From Sinotaia quadrata (Eukaryota; Mollusca; Gastropoda; Architaenioglossa; Viviparidae): a stretch of DNA of 64,000 nucleotides. The DNA lies in the NCBI GenBank assembly GCA_028829895.1, contig CM054182.1, positions 37,208,879 to 37,272,878 on the forward strand, read 5' to 3'. Below the pieces are notes generated by a model. The model saw only the letters and a list, made by a program, of their open reading frames with translations. It did not search any database and was not told the origin of the DNA. Within the stretch, counting starts at the first letter, position 1. Each line of letters begins with the position of its first letter. Positions 13,601 to 28,600 of the stretch are shown here, one piece after another. Both the position numbers and the translations under genes were made by a program.

Positions 13601-16600
13601 TATTAAGAAAGAAATTTAAACAAGGACTTCAAAATTGCAAGTTTTAGGAAAAAAGACAGCCTATGCTTACACACAATAAAATAATAAATATGTACAAGAT
13701 TTTAAAATTATATATAAATAAAGTTAATATAAAATAATTGAAATTGTCACTAAATGGCCCTTAACATAACTATTAACAAAATATGACACACACACATGCA
13801 TGAAAAGCAAAAATAATACAAATTAATACTTTAACTAAAACAGTAAAGATTAATGTTATTTAATACAAATTAAATTTAAAACTTGTCGAATATAGTGAAC
13901 TGAGAAATAGTGCAACAACTAAATGGATTATTTTAAATAGAAAATAATTTATTCTTATGGTAACCTTCAGAAACTGTCCTTTGCAATCAGGTGTGTCCAA
14001 CTGGTTTGCCAGAAGTTCAAGAATACAACAATACAGAGTACAGCTGTCTGTTGAGTTTAACAGGTAAGAGATGTGTTTCCCTAAGTCAGGCTTAGTGACA
14101 CTGCAATTTAATGTAAGAAAATTAGGTCAAACATATAAATTATATACAAAAATAATATACAGCAAATGAGAAACTTGTAAAATCCTCTAGCTAATAACCT
14201 CCCAAGAACATAATAATTTAAAAGAAAATAGAGTCTCTGAAGATTTTCTAGAGATGAGATGCTACCCTCTACAAATTATTTCAAGTATTTACTTTACAGA
14301 GCAGTTAGCGCACATTAAAAAAATCTAAGACATTACAGATTTCAAATCTAAGACAAGAGAACAGATTTCAGATCTCAAACATCAGACAGATTTCCTTTAA
14401 ATCTAAAACATCAGATATATTTCCTTTAAATCTAAAACAAGTTCCTTTAAATCTTAAACTGATTCCTTTTAAATCTAAAACATTATAGACAGATTTCAAA
14501 TGTACAATATCAGACAGATTTCCTTTAAATCTAAAACATTATAGACAGATTTCAAATGTACAATATCAGACAGATTTCCTTTAAATCTAAAACATTATAG
14601 ACAGATTTCAAATGTACAATATCAGACAGATTTCCTTTAAATAATACAAACTATATAACCAACTAGAATGTGCGCTGGCTTAATTCAGAAAAGAAACATT
14701 TTAAAAATCTTGCCAAATGTCTGGCCATTCTAACCTTGCAGGCATTTCTAAGTATTCCTACCTTTCCAAATGTCTGGCCATTCTAACCTGCAGACATTTC
14801 TAAGTTTTCCTACCTTTTCAAATGTTTAGTCATTCTAAATTTACACACCTGGCTAAGTTTTCCTACCTTGCCAAATGTCTGGCCAAGAGCATGACATAAA
14901 GTGGACATGATGTAGAAACTGTACGACAGTGGGTCAAAATGCGAGACTCAGACTCTCCATCCAGCCAGGCATCCAGGGTAGCTAACTCTGCCCGCAAAAG
15001 TTCTCGCACGTTCTTGGTTCCCAGGCAACCCAAACTAACTGTAGGCCAAGATCTCCAAGCTTGTGGACATGTGTTCTCACTAGCAGACACGATGACGCGA
15101 GCATCCACAGGGAGGGGATCAAGAAGCCACTTAAGATGCAGATCAGCTTGCTGAAAACAATGATTCAAATTATTTCTCAAAGTGAACTTTAAAAACTTTA
15201 AATTACTAAAATAAGTATATTTTTCTATAATCAATGGTGAGGAATAGAAAGACAAATGATGCACACGTCTTACCCTTCTAGAAAACTGGACTTTCTGCTA
15301 AAAGGAACAAGAGCAAGGGATAAAAAACAAATGAAATGCATGGATAAGGAACATGAATTATCTTACTAGAATAAAAGTTCTTCTATGAATAGTATGAAGA
15401 ACAGCAATATAAATGAAGTGGTACATGATTTATCTTTCAACAACAAACTATTCTAAGAGCAGTATGAAGACCAGAGATAGATGAAGCAGTAAAAAATATT
15501 TGCTAATAAGGATGCTCCTGGTACTGAGAACACATCGTGACTTCATGTTGTTTGTAAGGATTTATAAGGATGGGTGTGCTTATGCTCACAAGCATCTTCT
15601 CTTATTTGACTGAGGTGAAGAGCAATTCCTTAGGGCAATGTTTGTGTCCCTTGTTATAGTGTTTGCTTTGTCTTGTTCTATAGTTAGGTATTAGTGTCAG
15701 TTAAGTTCATAAATTATTTCCCTTACTTGGGTGTGGTGAAGAGCAACTCCTTTGAGCAACATGTGTCTTGCCTGTTAAGTGTTTGTTTTGTTTTGTAGTT
15801 AGGTATTAGTGTCATATAAGTTCAAAAAAGTTATTTCCCTTTGCCTGTTAAGTGTTTGTTTCACACATTCAAAAGCATTCACCATACTTTCAAATAACAG
15901 CTAGCTAAATAAAGGCGAAAAATTACTAAATAAAGATAATGGACAATACTTATAAACAACAGTATAATCAATGCATATACTCAAATACTTCAAACTAAGG
16001 GTAAATATGTGCAGCCACTATTCATCGGGTTTAATTTTATATCACTTACTTCATCCTACAAACGTAACCAAAAGAGTTCTAAATGAAAGAGTACGGCAAA
16101 ACATGACTGTTGGATCAAACCACTATTTTCTCATAAAATATTACTTTATGAAACCCTGGATTTCAAATTCACAGCAATTTTTAGAAATGTGAATAATGGT
16201 GAGTAAATGTGAATAATGGTGAGTTACTGTACTTGTTTGTCAGTTATAATCCTTCTTTGCATAAACAAATCTCTTGCTTTGTATTTTACTCTCACCTTCC
16301 AAAGCATTTTTCCCTACTCTGAGTCATACATTTATTCATGCAAAACACTTTATGCTTAATTTAGTCTATTCTAATTATTATCAAATACAAAAAATGTCTC
16401 ATAAACTAACAAGCAACAACTGATAATTGATTTCAGATATTAAAATTAAAATACATGGATTAAAAATTATTTTTTGACTCAGCACAGAATTAAATTTTAT
16501 TATCTCTGTTGCCATGAGCAAACTGGACTTGTAAAAGTCAAAACTGATTGAAACATAATAGTTATTCAAGGAACTGTTGGAGGAACAAGTCAAGTGACAG

Positions 16601-19600
16601 AAGACCATAAAAATAATACCACTACTAAAATATTCTCTTCAACAACAACAACAAAAAAACCCAAAAAACACCTACAGGGATCCTGTCCACAGAATCCAAA
16701 ACAAGAATGACCCCTCCTGGGGATTTTGCAGAGACTTTTTCTAGCCAACGTGGAAATTCCTCCCCAAGACGCATTGGATCACAAGTCAAAGCTGGTGGTG
16801 TACTCACATGCTGCATGAGCTGTCATCAAACAGAGCAATTATGTGTCATGGCTAATGTTCCTGTCATCAAACACAGCAATTATGCATCATGATTGGCTTT
16901 TCTTGTCATCAACAGTGCAATTATGTTATGACTAACGTTCCTGTCATCCAACAGAACATTTAAACATCATGATTAGCTTTTCCTGTCATCAGAAACCATT
17001 TATATGTCATGTTGAGCTTTGTCTTCCATCAACAAACCATTTATGCACCACGATTTCCCTGTCATCAAAAGAGCAGTTATTGTGTCATGATTAGCTTTTC
17101 CTGTCATCAAACAGAGCAGTTATGTGTCATGATTAGCTTACCTGTTGTCAAACAGAGCAGTTATGTGTGATTAGCTTACCTGTTGTCAAACAGAGCAGTT
17201 ATGTGTCATGATTAGCTTACCTGTTGTCAAACAGAGCAGTTATGTGTCATGATTTTTTCTCAACAAAGCCATTATAAGTAATGATTAGCCTTCTTATTAT
17301 CAAACTGAACAATTATGTCATGATTAGCTTTTTCTGCCATCAAACAAACCAGATAAATGTCTAATTAGTTTTTCCTATCATCAAACAGACCACAGATATC
17401 AGATATTCTGGTTATTTGTTTCTTATACCAGATTCATTATGTGTCATGATCTTGCTTTTTAAAGTCAACAATCACATTAGTATTATGTCATGAGCTAATT
17501 TTCCTATCAATATTATGTGTTATGATCTAATTTTCCTATCAATATTATGTGTTATGATCTAGCTTTTCTTGCCAACACTAGTTATTCACAATCTAATTAT
17601 TCTTGCCCACACTAGTCATTATGTCATAATTAGATTTTCTTGCTCACACTAGTTATGTCATAATCTAACTTTAGACAGACTGGTTAAATGTCATGATCTA
17701 TCTTTCTTGCTGACACTAGTTATGTCATGATCTAACTTTTCTTGCCCACATTAGTTATTCACAATCTAACTTTTCTTGCCAAAACCAGTCATCATGATCT
17801 AGCTTTTCTTGCCCACACTAGTTTTGTCATGATTAGCTTTTCTTGCCCACACTAGTTTTGTTATGATCTAGCTTTTCATGCCCACACTAGTTTTGTTATG
17901 ATCTAACTTTTCTGCCCACATTAGTTATGTAACAATCTAATTTAGACTGATTATATGTCATGATCTAGCTGTTCCTATAATCATTCTGTCCTGATCTATT
18001 TTTTCTTGACTGCAAAAATCATCTAGCTTTTTCTGTCTCAAACTGACCAAATATATTACAATCTAGCTTATCTTTGTCTCTAAATAGTCACAAATGTCAT
18101 GATAAATATTTTTGCTACAATCACTAATGAGGCTGGTTAAATGTCAAGATCTATATATTTTTATGTTTAGAATTGGCAAACCTTTCCATTCAAAATTAAA
18201 TTATTTCAGGCATAACTACCATTTTTAGTATTCTAACAAATTCTCAAATTTCTGTATTACTTTTCGAAAAGTAATTAACTTCTGTATTACTTCTAGAACA
18301 GTAATTAATTTCGGTAAATTACTTCTAAGTAATTAATTTCTGTATTACTTCTAGCAAAATTACATTATTTCTAGTGGGATTATCAATATTTCACTTTGAG
18401 TGAAATTACCATTATTTCTAGTGAGATTATCAATATTTCCAGTTTAAACCACCATTATTTCTAATAAAATCACCATTTTATGTGCTACTAATGCAAATCC
18501 ATTGTTATCAAATTCATTTCCAGAAACAATTCAGTTCTAAGATCACAGTGAGAAAACATTTAGTTTAAGAAAAACTTATCAACAAGTCACCTGTGCCGTA
18601 AGTCTACGTATCATGATGCTAGGGTCAGCACTGATAGATGCATGTGAATCAACAAAATGGTACAACACTAGTGTACTGGAACTTTTCTCTTGCTGGAGGT
18701 GTATCCTGTAAGTTTACAGGGAAAAAAAAAGAGATTTGCAAAGTAAAAATGTTTTTTCCTGAAACCATATGTATTTACAGGAGTACACATAGTACTAATC
18801 AAAAACATACAAGCCAAGCAGCAGAATAGAATATGTTAAAAGAGATTATAAATTTAAAAAAACATTTATCAATTATATGCCTACCCATTAAGTTTTCTAT
18901 TAGAACCCAGTGCAAGATTTGTCAGATGACACCTGTGAGGGCTTATGTGTCTCTACATATCTGGTATGAGTTCAGGAAAATTTATTTTGCTTATGCTTAT
19001 GAAAATTCATTTTTTCAACAACCAATCACACACAGTAAGAGAATAAAGAACATGAAATGGGAATTTTCCATTGCAATTATAAAACTCTTCTTTTCTTATG
19101 GGGAAAGAAACAATCTATTATGAAAGTGAAAGCAAGTCCACTGCTGAAGGTCTCAAAAGCTCGCTGTCATGAGGAAAGCATGGAGCCAAAATTATATTTT
19201 TATTTAACTGTTCGTACTAGACCACTGTGGTCAAAGGGGAACAACCCACTGACAGAAAGCGTGATCGTAAGAGAACAAATATGCGCTCATATATATATTA
19301 AATGTTTTTATGTTCACCTAATTTCATTTAGCTTAGGACTGATGTGTGTAGTGTACACATAGTATATGTGTATCATATCATACATAATAATAATATATAT
19401 ATATTAGGGTGAATTTATATACTGAGTGAATGCAATTATATTCACAAATGCATGTATATGTGTGTAAACATGTTTACAAATGTTAAAGTAGGAAAGCTAG
19501 CCAGTGCGCTCCTAGGGAAAGCAAGAAGTTTGCCTAGATAGTAGAGTACGGTGCATTATACATCACATGCACCAATGAAAGAAAGTCGTTGAGCCTTCTA

Positions 19601-22600
19601 GAATTATCAAGAAAAGGATAAAAGGAAGAACTGAAGGGTTAAAAGATAGAGAGAGAGTTGAAAAACACCAAGACAGCAGAAACAACAGGAAAGACTTTGA
19701 GATTCGCAACTGCTGCATGGCAAAGGTCATGCAGCATGGCATTTAACACCAGCGACAAAGTTAAATTCTCTCTCCATGAAACATCAGACAAAATTTAATT
19801 ATAGTAGGAATACCAAGTGTAGTTTTGTGAAGGTATTATGGCTGAATATGAGAATGAGACTTTCTGCAAGAGTAACATGAAGACAGTAACTTCATAAAGA
19901 GCAATATTTTGTGGTGAGATTTAGTATAACAGAAACTATGTCGTGCCCACTAGGGAAAGTTGGAAATATTTCTTTTCCAGTCCCACTCATCAGTCGAACT
20001 CCAAGCATCAGGAACATTGAGGCAACATGTTTATAAATACATCGTGATAAAAGTGAAAAGTTCAATGCTTCAATACAGCCTTGTGTGTAATGTCCATTGC
20101 ACACACCATCATAGATGGATGAGTCATTCAGTACTCTCTGTCTGGGCTCCGTTCTCGAACATTCTATTCCACGTGTGAAGGAGCGGATTCTTCTCAGACC
20201 AGAGTACAGGTGGAGAAGGTATCACATTCATGAGCGTGAGGACACATTCACTTGACGAAGCAGTATGGTGACACCACCAGAATGTTGTTGAGGCCCAGTG
20301 ATCTACCGAGGCCAGCGAAATCAGTGACAGCTGTCACTATGACGACAGCCAAGACTACCAGACCCAGCCCACACACAGGAGGTCTAGAACAGCAATTCGA
20401 ATAATCATCGTTGTGAGTGACGCTACGACTTTGCGTTTCCCCCCCCCTCCTCTTCGAACATTCATAATATCAGTGAGTAGAAAAATAGAGGCAAAGCGCA
20501 CTAGATCTCAGGTGAGGAAAATAGAGACAGACTGTGATCTTTTCTTTCCATACTGGTCCACAGTTATGATACTCTCTGAAGGTAGTCTAGGATATTCAAT
20601 GAATGTATCAGCAACCATAGACTATACAACAATGAATGTATCAGCAACCATAGACTATACAACAATGAATGTATCAGCAACCATAGACTATACAACAATG
20701 AATGTATCAGCAACCATAGTCTATACAACAATGATTAATCAGCAACCATAGACTATACAACAATGAATGTATCAGCAACCATAGACTATACAACAATGAT
20801 TGTAGGAAATGTCAGTTCAAACAATCAAATCTTGCTGCAAGCAGATTCATATAACCGGTACCATACAAACTTCTGTACATGTTGATAACCAATAGTTTTA
20901 CTATATTTCAAATGGCAATAATTAAAAACCGATAGACTTACATAATTTTAATTTTTTAAAACTTGTTTCATTTTAAGAAAAATAGAGGCAAAACTAAAGT
21001 TAAGAACATATGAATAACAACAACTTGGAATTAATTGCACTATACATAATACAGCTCTGTAGCCCATAATGCAAGAAATAAGATGAAACCCCCAGATTTC
21101 CTGAAAAAGACCTTCCTCAACAATAAAATCATGATTTCAAAAATGTCTGACTATTCAGTGATAAGTACATATTTCTGAATGCTAGTTTGGAAGTTCAGAT
21201 TTGTCAGTAGAAACAAAATTCCATTCATATTTACTACTCTGATAAAAACTCACCAACGGGAAAGCAGCAGTGAACGTCCCGAACCAGGAGTACCACTGAC
21301 CAACAATGGTGGAACTGGGCCTGCGGCTGACACATGGGCTGTGAGTCGCTCATATAACTGTATTGATAAAGAACAGCACTAAATATGACTAAGGATGAGA
21401 ATGTATTCATGGCTGTGAGAAAGTCATATAAGTATTGATAAAGTACTGCACTAAATATGAGTAAGGATGAGAATATATTCATGGCTGTGAGAAAGTCATA
21501 TAAGTATTGATAAAGTACTGCACTAAATATGAGTAAGGATGAGAATATATACATGGGCTAAGGGATGCTCATATATCTGTATTGATAAAATACAGCACTA
21601 AATATTAATAAGGGTGAGAATGTATAAATGGTCTGTGAGACATTATATAACTGCACTGATACAACAATAAATAATAATAATGAAAATTTATTCAGTGCCT
21701 AATCCTAATCAGCTCAAGGCAATTGATGACAGCAATAATACTACAGATATTTTAACGAAAATATAACAATAAATAAAATTAATACACTAATAACAATAAT
21801 GAGAATGAATACAAGGGTTATGCAGTTGTGGGATTTTAAAAAACCTCTAAAATGAAACCTTCCTTACATGTTCTGGGCATTAATACATGTTAATTCAGAC
21901 AATAAAACAAAGTACAAATAAATAAAATTAACACTAATAAAAAAAATCATATAAACACAGTTGGGATTCATATATTTAAAAATAAATGTGAAAAAATAAC
22001 CAAACACTAACAAAAGAAATCTTACACATTCACCTTACACAGTCATAATGCAATCCTAAATAACAAAATACTAATATATGGAATAGTATTTACATAATTT
22101 TACATTTAAAAATAATTCAAGTTAGAAAATCTAAACTACCAAAACACCAAGAGAAGACAACTTACTTTCTCAAAGCCCAGTTCACAGCTTGCATGCACAG
22201 CATGGTTCAAAGCCTCTAACTGTTGACAGTCACAGTGTACATCCCACACAGCTCCACAGCACATCATCCCTGTCTCCAAACCTTCTCCAATACCCATGTC
22301 CTCTCCAGCACTGACCTCTCGCGTATCCACTCCAAGTTCCTGAGAAAATTTAGCTGTTAGCTGTTTTTTTCAAAGCCAAGTCAACCATAAAGATTATATC
22401 ATGATGTGAAAATTTAATAAGCGACCAATAAACATGTTCTCTTCAACCTGTCATCTGTAGAACTATTTGGTACAGACAAAATTCCAGTTGATGTCAGTGA
22501 ATACTTTCAGTAACTATAATTAAACATATATAAACATTCTTAAATACTATAAAATAAAGAATGTGTTAATGTAAGTATATAATAAATTTTGTCTGATTTT

Positions 22601-25600
22601 TCACTGAGCTTTTCTACAAGTTACACAGATTTTCATTGTTTATCTGAATTGTGCATGTCATTTATTATGAATTGTCATTACAATTTCTTTTGTATGTAAA
22701 ATGCAATTTGGGCCATTGGTACCACTTTCTGTAATATGTAAATACAGATATATAAGCAAATACACCCAGGACCCAGTTGCTGAGGAAACCGACACTGACA
22801 ACTGGGGGTTTATGAATATAAAGAAAGAAAATCACACCTATCAAAGTTCCTGTTCCTTCTTCATTTGGTTCTACAGATCAACATTCCTCTCATGTGTAAA
22901 TAATTATGAACTATGCTAACACAAACAGCTTTGTAATAGGTGAAATGGAAATAAAAGATGTCATAATTTTTTTTAAAGTCAACTATATGAGCTTCCCAAG
23001 GAGGAAATTCAGTCTGACCAATTATAAGTGCCTTATAATTAGGATACTCCTTATTTACTTTCTGGTTTATTGTTGCACTAGTAATTAATAGCATTATTTG
23101 AATACTCAACACATTTTAATGATTATGAACATCAAAATTATTCCTGAGCAAGAACACAATAAAAAATTTTAACATCCCATCTCTGTTGAAATGTTGTTAT
23201 TTTCAAATTTTATATTCGAATCAAATGAATTTCTATTAACATCCTTTATAGTTCCCTCCTTTGTTCATTTTGTCTTCACTAATGATACCATTATCAGGCA
23301 TTTTCAAACAAGACTCACAGGTTCTGAGCAGGCTGGCGTTCATTTTATCTTCACTAATAATACCATTATTAGGCATTTCAAACAAGACTCAGACTATAAG
23401 CAGGCTGGCATTCATTTTGTTTTCATTAATAATACCATTTTAATTACCCTGAGACCAGTCTGGAGGTCAACATCCCTATCTGTCTACAACTACGAATTTT
23501 CAACAGCAACATTAAGTCTGTCCTCCTCTATGGCTCAGAGACCTGGAGAGTCACCAACACCCTAATCAACAAACTCCAAGTATTCGTTAACATGTATTAT
23601 TAGGCATTTCAAACAAGACTCACAAGTTCTGAGCAGGCTGGAATTAATTTTGTTTTCACTAATACCATTATTAGGCATTTCAAACAAGACTCACAGACTC
23701 TGAGCAGGCTGGCATTCATTTTGCTATTAAAAAAATGTTCACAAAATATTCAGTTGTCAAAAAAGTTTTTATAAACAAAACAGGACGCTGCCATTTTTCT
23801 ATTCAACCATCTAAAGATGAAAAAAATCACAGATCATATGACTTGAGAGCAATTCTTTGTTTTCTCATTTATCAGTCACTGGTCATTATACAAGTGTGCC
23901 TATATGCAATATGCATGTTTGCAAATGAAAGGATTAAGAAAGATTACAAGAACATTCATTTTTAAAAAATACTTGGATATCACTCATTTTTTAGTGTTTT
24001 AGTGAACAAAGAAAAACAAATAAAAAATGTGAATAATATAAAGCAACTCACAGATTTTATGACCTTCTCAACCTCAGCATAAACAATTTCCATGGTTCTA
24101 GTGGTCGATGACAAACCATTCACAATTCTTGCATTGCCACTTTCTCTAATTTTACTCCGAATATCCTGGATGTCAGCTGAAGAACTTGTTTGACTATTTC
24201 TGTTTTAAAAAAAAGTATTTGCTTCAAACATCTTGAATGTCAGCTATACAATTTGTTGGACTATTTCTGTAATAAAAATGTATTAATTAATTAAAATAAA
24301 ATTTGTTGCTCACCCATACACACACATGTACAGCCTCACCACTATAACATATAACAATTCAGCAAAGTAAGAAAACAGCCACACATGAAGATAATTAAAA
24401 AGAAAATCATAATCTTGGAGACAAACAAAAGGAGCCAGATGCAAAACACAAAAATCAATTGAAGAAAGCTTATGTTCCCTGCCCAAAATACTACTAACTG
24501 CAGGCCTGATGAGCAACACATCATTAACACACTGAAGGGAGAAAGGTAGCTAAGAGCATATCATTTCCATTTGCAGGGAGACAAGTCAGTGTGACATTCA
24601 TTCTGCTATCTCTTCTAGGGATTGATTAGGATCACTTTGATCCTTGGCAAATGTGCTGGTAAAAGTGTACACACTCCTCATGTATGCACATGTGGCTGTA
24701 TGATGGAAAATACTTACTTTTAATTTCATAAGCTTTAATGGGAAGAGATTTTATGTATAAGGAGCAAACATAAATAACTCTAGTGATTACTGTAAGCCTT
24801 AAGGAATCATGACAACTCTAATTATACTACTGGAGTTATAAGAAAATTGTCTGGCAACAAATGTCTTTAGCATGTTTACTCTTAGTGATTAAAGGAATCA
24901 ATACAACTCTAATTATACTACTAAAGTTATAAGAAAATTGACTGACAATAAACGTCTTTAGCATGTTTACTCTTAGTGATAAGTGAAAACAGTCAAGATC
25001 TGCTATGTCTAAAGATTCCCAATTTATATAAGTAAACCCACCAAGTTCCAACAAAATTCTGCAAGGCTATCTATCAACAGACAATCATTATCATGAGGCA
25101 TAAGCTTTATTTATAACAGACTAATTGCCTACTGCAAGAAATCTCATTAAATCATAATTCAAAGAGAACCATCAGTTCTATGCTGACAAAAACTGGAATC
25201 TCTTAGCAAGTTCCCTATTTACTCTACAGAGTGCAAGTGAAACTAAGATGAGAAACACAAAATAAAAGCAACCATTAGTGAAGATTCAAAATGAAAGAAC
25301 TTCATAAGTGAAGCTTATATAAAGGATTCCAAAAGGAATAAATTGAAATATGATTTCAAAATATTCAATTTCCTAAAAAGCAGAGGTAACTAAATCAGGC
25401 AATCCATCCTATGATAACCAAAACCTTTCAGAGTCATACATAAAGAGTTTGCTTTTTCTAGTCATTCAAAAGAAACTGTATTTGCATGCTATCTTTGGAT
25501 TGCAAAAGAATAATGACAGATATTACAAAGGGAAGATTCTGTAATGCACTCACCTGCGACTGTCCATAAAGCAAAAGATAGATGGTCTCTTTCCTGGGTT

Positions 25601-28600
25601 GTCAAGGTGACCAAGTTTGACCTCAAAATTAAAATATCTGAGGAAATAAAATGTTGTGATGCTATCCATCACTAATTATACGGAAAAAAACAGTAAAGAA
25701 TTATGAATACAATGATGAGGTAGTTGTTTGGTGGTGGTGATATAATAGAGGTTGTGGCATTCATTTAAGTGGTGGTAATAATTACTGATGATCATGAAAA
25801 TTATAATATTAATGAGGTAACTGTTGAAAGATGATGATCATGATAACGATTGTTTTTCAAGGTGGTAATGAATAATAAATTAAGCGCAAAACATAATTAC
25901 TGATACCTAAAGTGCTGGGTTAAAAAAAAAGTCCAAGTAGGAAGAACTGTGTCCACTTGTCTCTAGATTCTTCCTGTCAAGATTATCTTTTCTGCTACAT
26001 GGAAATAATTTATAGCTACATAATGAAAGAAAAGTGAAATGATGTCGGCTACATGAAACTACAATGATTATTTCATCATATGACGACTAAAGTCGACCCT
26101 TGAATAACTTTGGGTTTGCATACAATATTTTGCAAAACAAAAGGCTTCCAAAGACAACTGTGAATTCTTAGAATCCTTGCATAATGTTACAATGCTTGAG
26201 CTTATAGATTGTTTCAGCCAATCAGAAATGGTGTTGCAGTGAATTTTAGCTTTGTTTATGTAGTTGGCTGTGGTTCTCTAGTAAAAAGAGCTCCCCGTAA
26301 CTCTCTCACATTTTATTAATTATAAGTATCTTCAATAATTAATAATAACTTCTTAAACAAATGAAAAAAGAAAAGCAGATCAGAAAAACAAATTCACTGC
26401 AAATTGAAGGAAATTATAGCAAAACATAACAATAGTGTGAGTACGTGAGTGATTGTGGCTGAGTATGAATGAACATGAACACTCATAAACAGATGTTCTT
26501 CGTCTAAGGTAATAGTTAAATCCATATTTTTCATTTAATCAATAAAATTTGTTTCAGTATTTAGATTAAGTTTATTTATTATAATTCCCATTCTTGCATA
26601 ACATTAATTTCACATAATGTTACATTTTCTCTGTTGAATTAATAATGCTATGTGAGGGTCTGCAATATTTTATGTGTAAGGTGACTATGGAACATAATAT
26701 GGTATATGACACTAAATTTCATTAGAAATGATTAATTGATATGCTTTCACTTCCAAGGTGAACTAAATCTGCAGAGAGAACACCAGAGAAAAGCACAAAC
26801 ATATAACCCAAAGGACAAACAGATTACTCAGTAAATGACAAATGACAACACTCAAACATATAACCCAAAGGACAAAAAGATTACTCAGTAAATGACAAAT
26901 GACCACACTCAAACATATAACCCAAAGGACAAAAAGATTACTCAAGAATTGATAAATGACAACATTCAAACATATAACCCAAAGAGATAACAAAAAGATT
27001 ACTCAGTAAATGACAAATGACAACACTCAAAAGAAAAATTAAAATTTTCAAAAGCTGGTTCACTTGTGACTGGTTTCACCAAGGAGACAGAGAAATAAGG
27101 AGGCTATGTCAATCTGTCGCCGCCTCACCAGCTGAAGTATGTCAGGCTGCTGGAAACAAAAATACAAATAATCAGTAATTAGAGAAAAATTTTAATCAGC
27201 AGAACTGTTAAGTTTTAAATAAGTCAATGGCACATGGAATTTCACAAAAATTTAAATAAACCTTTACTAAATTAAATTCAAAGCAAGTTAAATAAGACTT
27301 TCATAACAAGTTCAATAGTTGAATACTACATGAACTTTCAAAGCAAGTTTTAAAAAGCCCAGTATAATAAAAAAAAGTTAATAAAAGTTGAAAAATACCA
27401 ATATTACATAAAATTTCAAAACACCTTATATATAATGTACATCCATATCATCAACAGGACAAAATTAAATAACAGGCAGGCAATAAAACTGCATATAAAT
27501 GTTAAGTTATATGAAAATCTTCAGAATAGATCACAAATTCAACATTTTCACTTGACTCTGTTTCTACATCTATATAGCATTTAGAAATTTGTTGTTCCAC
27601 TGCCATAAATACGTATTATTTTTCATTTTTCCTTATTATGTAATTCTATGTATAAATACATTTTAAAATAAAAATTAATTTAAAATGTTGATTACTGCAT
27701 TCAAAAAATATAAAATTTTTAAATTAGGTTCCAAACCTTTTGGAGTTCTCATGCACTTTAATATAAATCTGAGAGTTCTATGCCAGCTGATACTTCCTAA
27801 AATACTGATGAACAGTTAGGAATAGCCATGACTTCACGAGTGATGTCATGCTGGATCATTCACTTTAGATTTAGACTTCTCATCTCTCCTAAGCTTTACT
27901 TTCTCAACAAAGCAACAAAAAAAAAAAACAACCCATGTTTACTTTAAATCTTTTAATCTCTCAAAAAATTTAAAAAAAACAAATCATTCAGTTTATATTT
28001 AGACTTTCACCCCCAATACTAAGTTTTACTATCTCATCTAAGTAAAAGAAACCAACATTTAGTTTATATTTATTTAGATTCCCCCTATCTCCTCGGCTTT
28101 ACTATCACAACCAAGAGAAAAAAAAATCATTTGCTTTATACATGTATTAATTTTTCTCCTTCCCCTAAGCTATATCATTGAAACAAAGTACAAAAGCATT
28201 TACTGTATATTTACAGTTAATCTCCTTATCCTAAATTTTACTATCTAAAGAAAGTACAAAAGCATTTACTGTATTTTTACAGTTAATCTCCATATCCTAA
28301 ATTTTACTATCTAAAGAAAGTACAAAAGCATTTACTGTATTTTTACAGTTAATCTCCATGTCCTAAATTTTACTATCTAAACAAAGTAAAAGTCATTCAT
28401 TTTATATTTATACTTTTTTTCCCTGTTTTTCACTCTCCTAAGCTTTATCAACTAAACAAAGTGAAAAAAAATCATTCACTTTATATTTACACTTTTCCCC
28501 CTCTTTTAACTGATATAATCTAAATGAAGTAGAATGGAGAAAAATTAGCAGTACCATAGTAGCTTGCTTGTCTGAGGGGCTAGGAAGATAGATAACAACC

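Noticed and set aside
16810..17280. CRISPR-like regular repeats
   Set aside because: Units are contiguous without unique spacers, lie in an animal gene intron, and trace to a splice acceptor.
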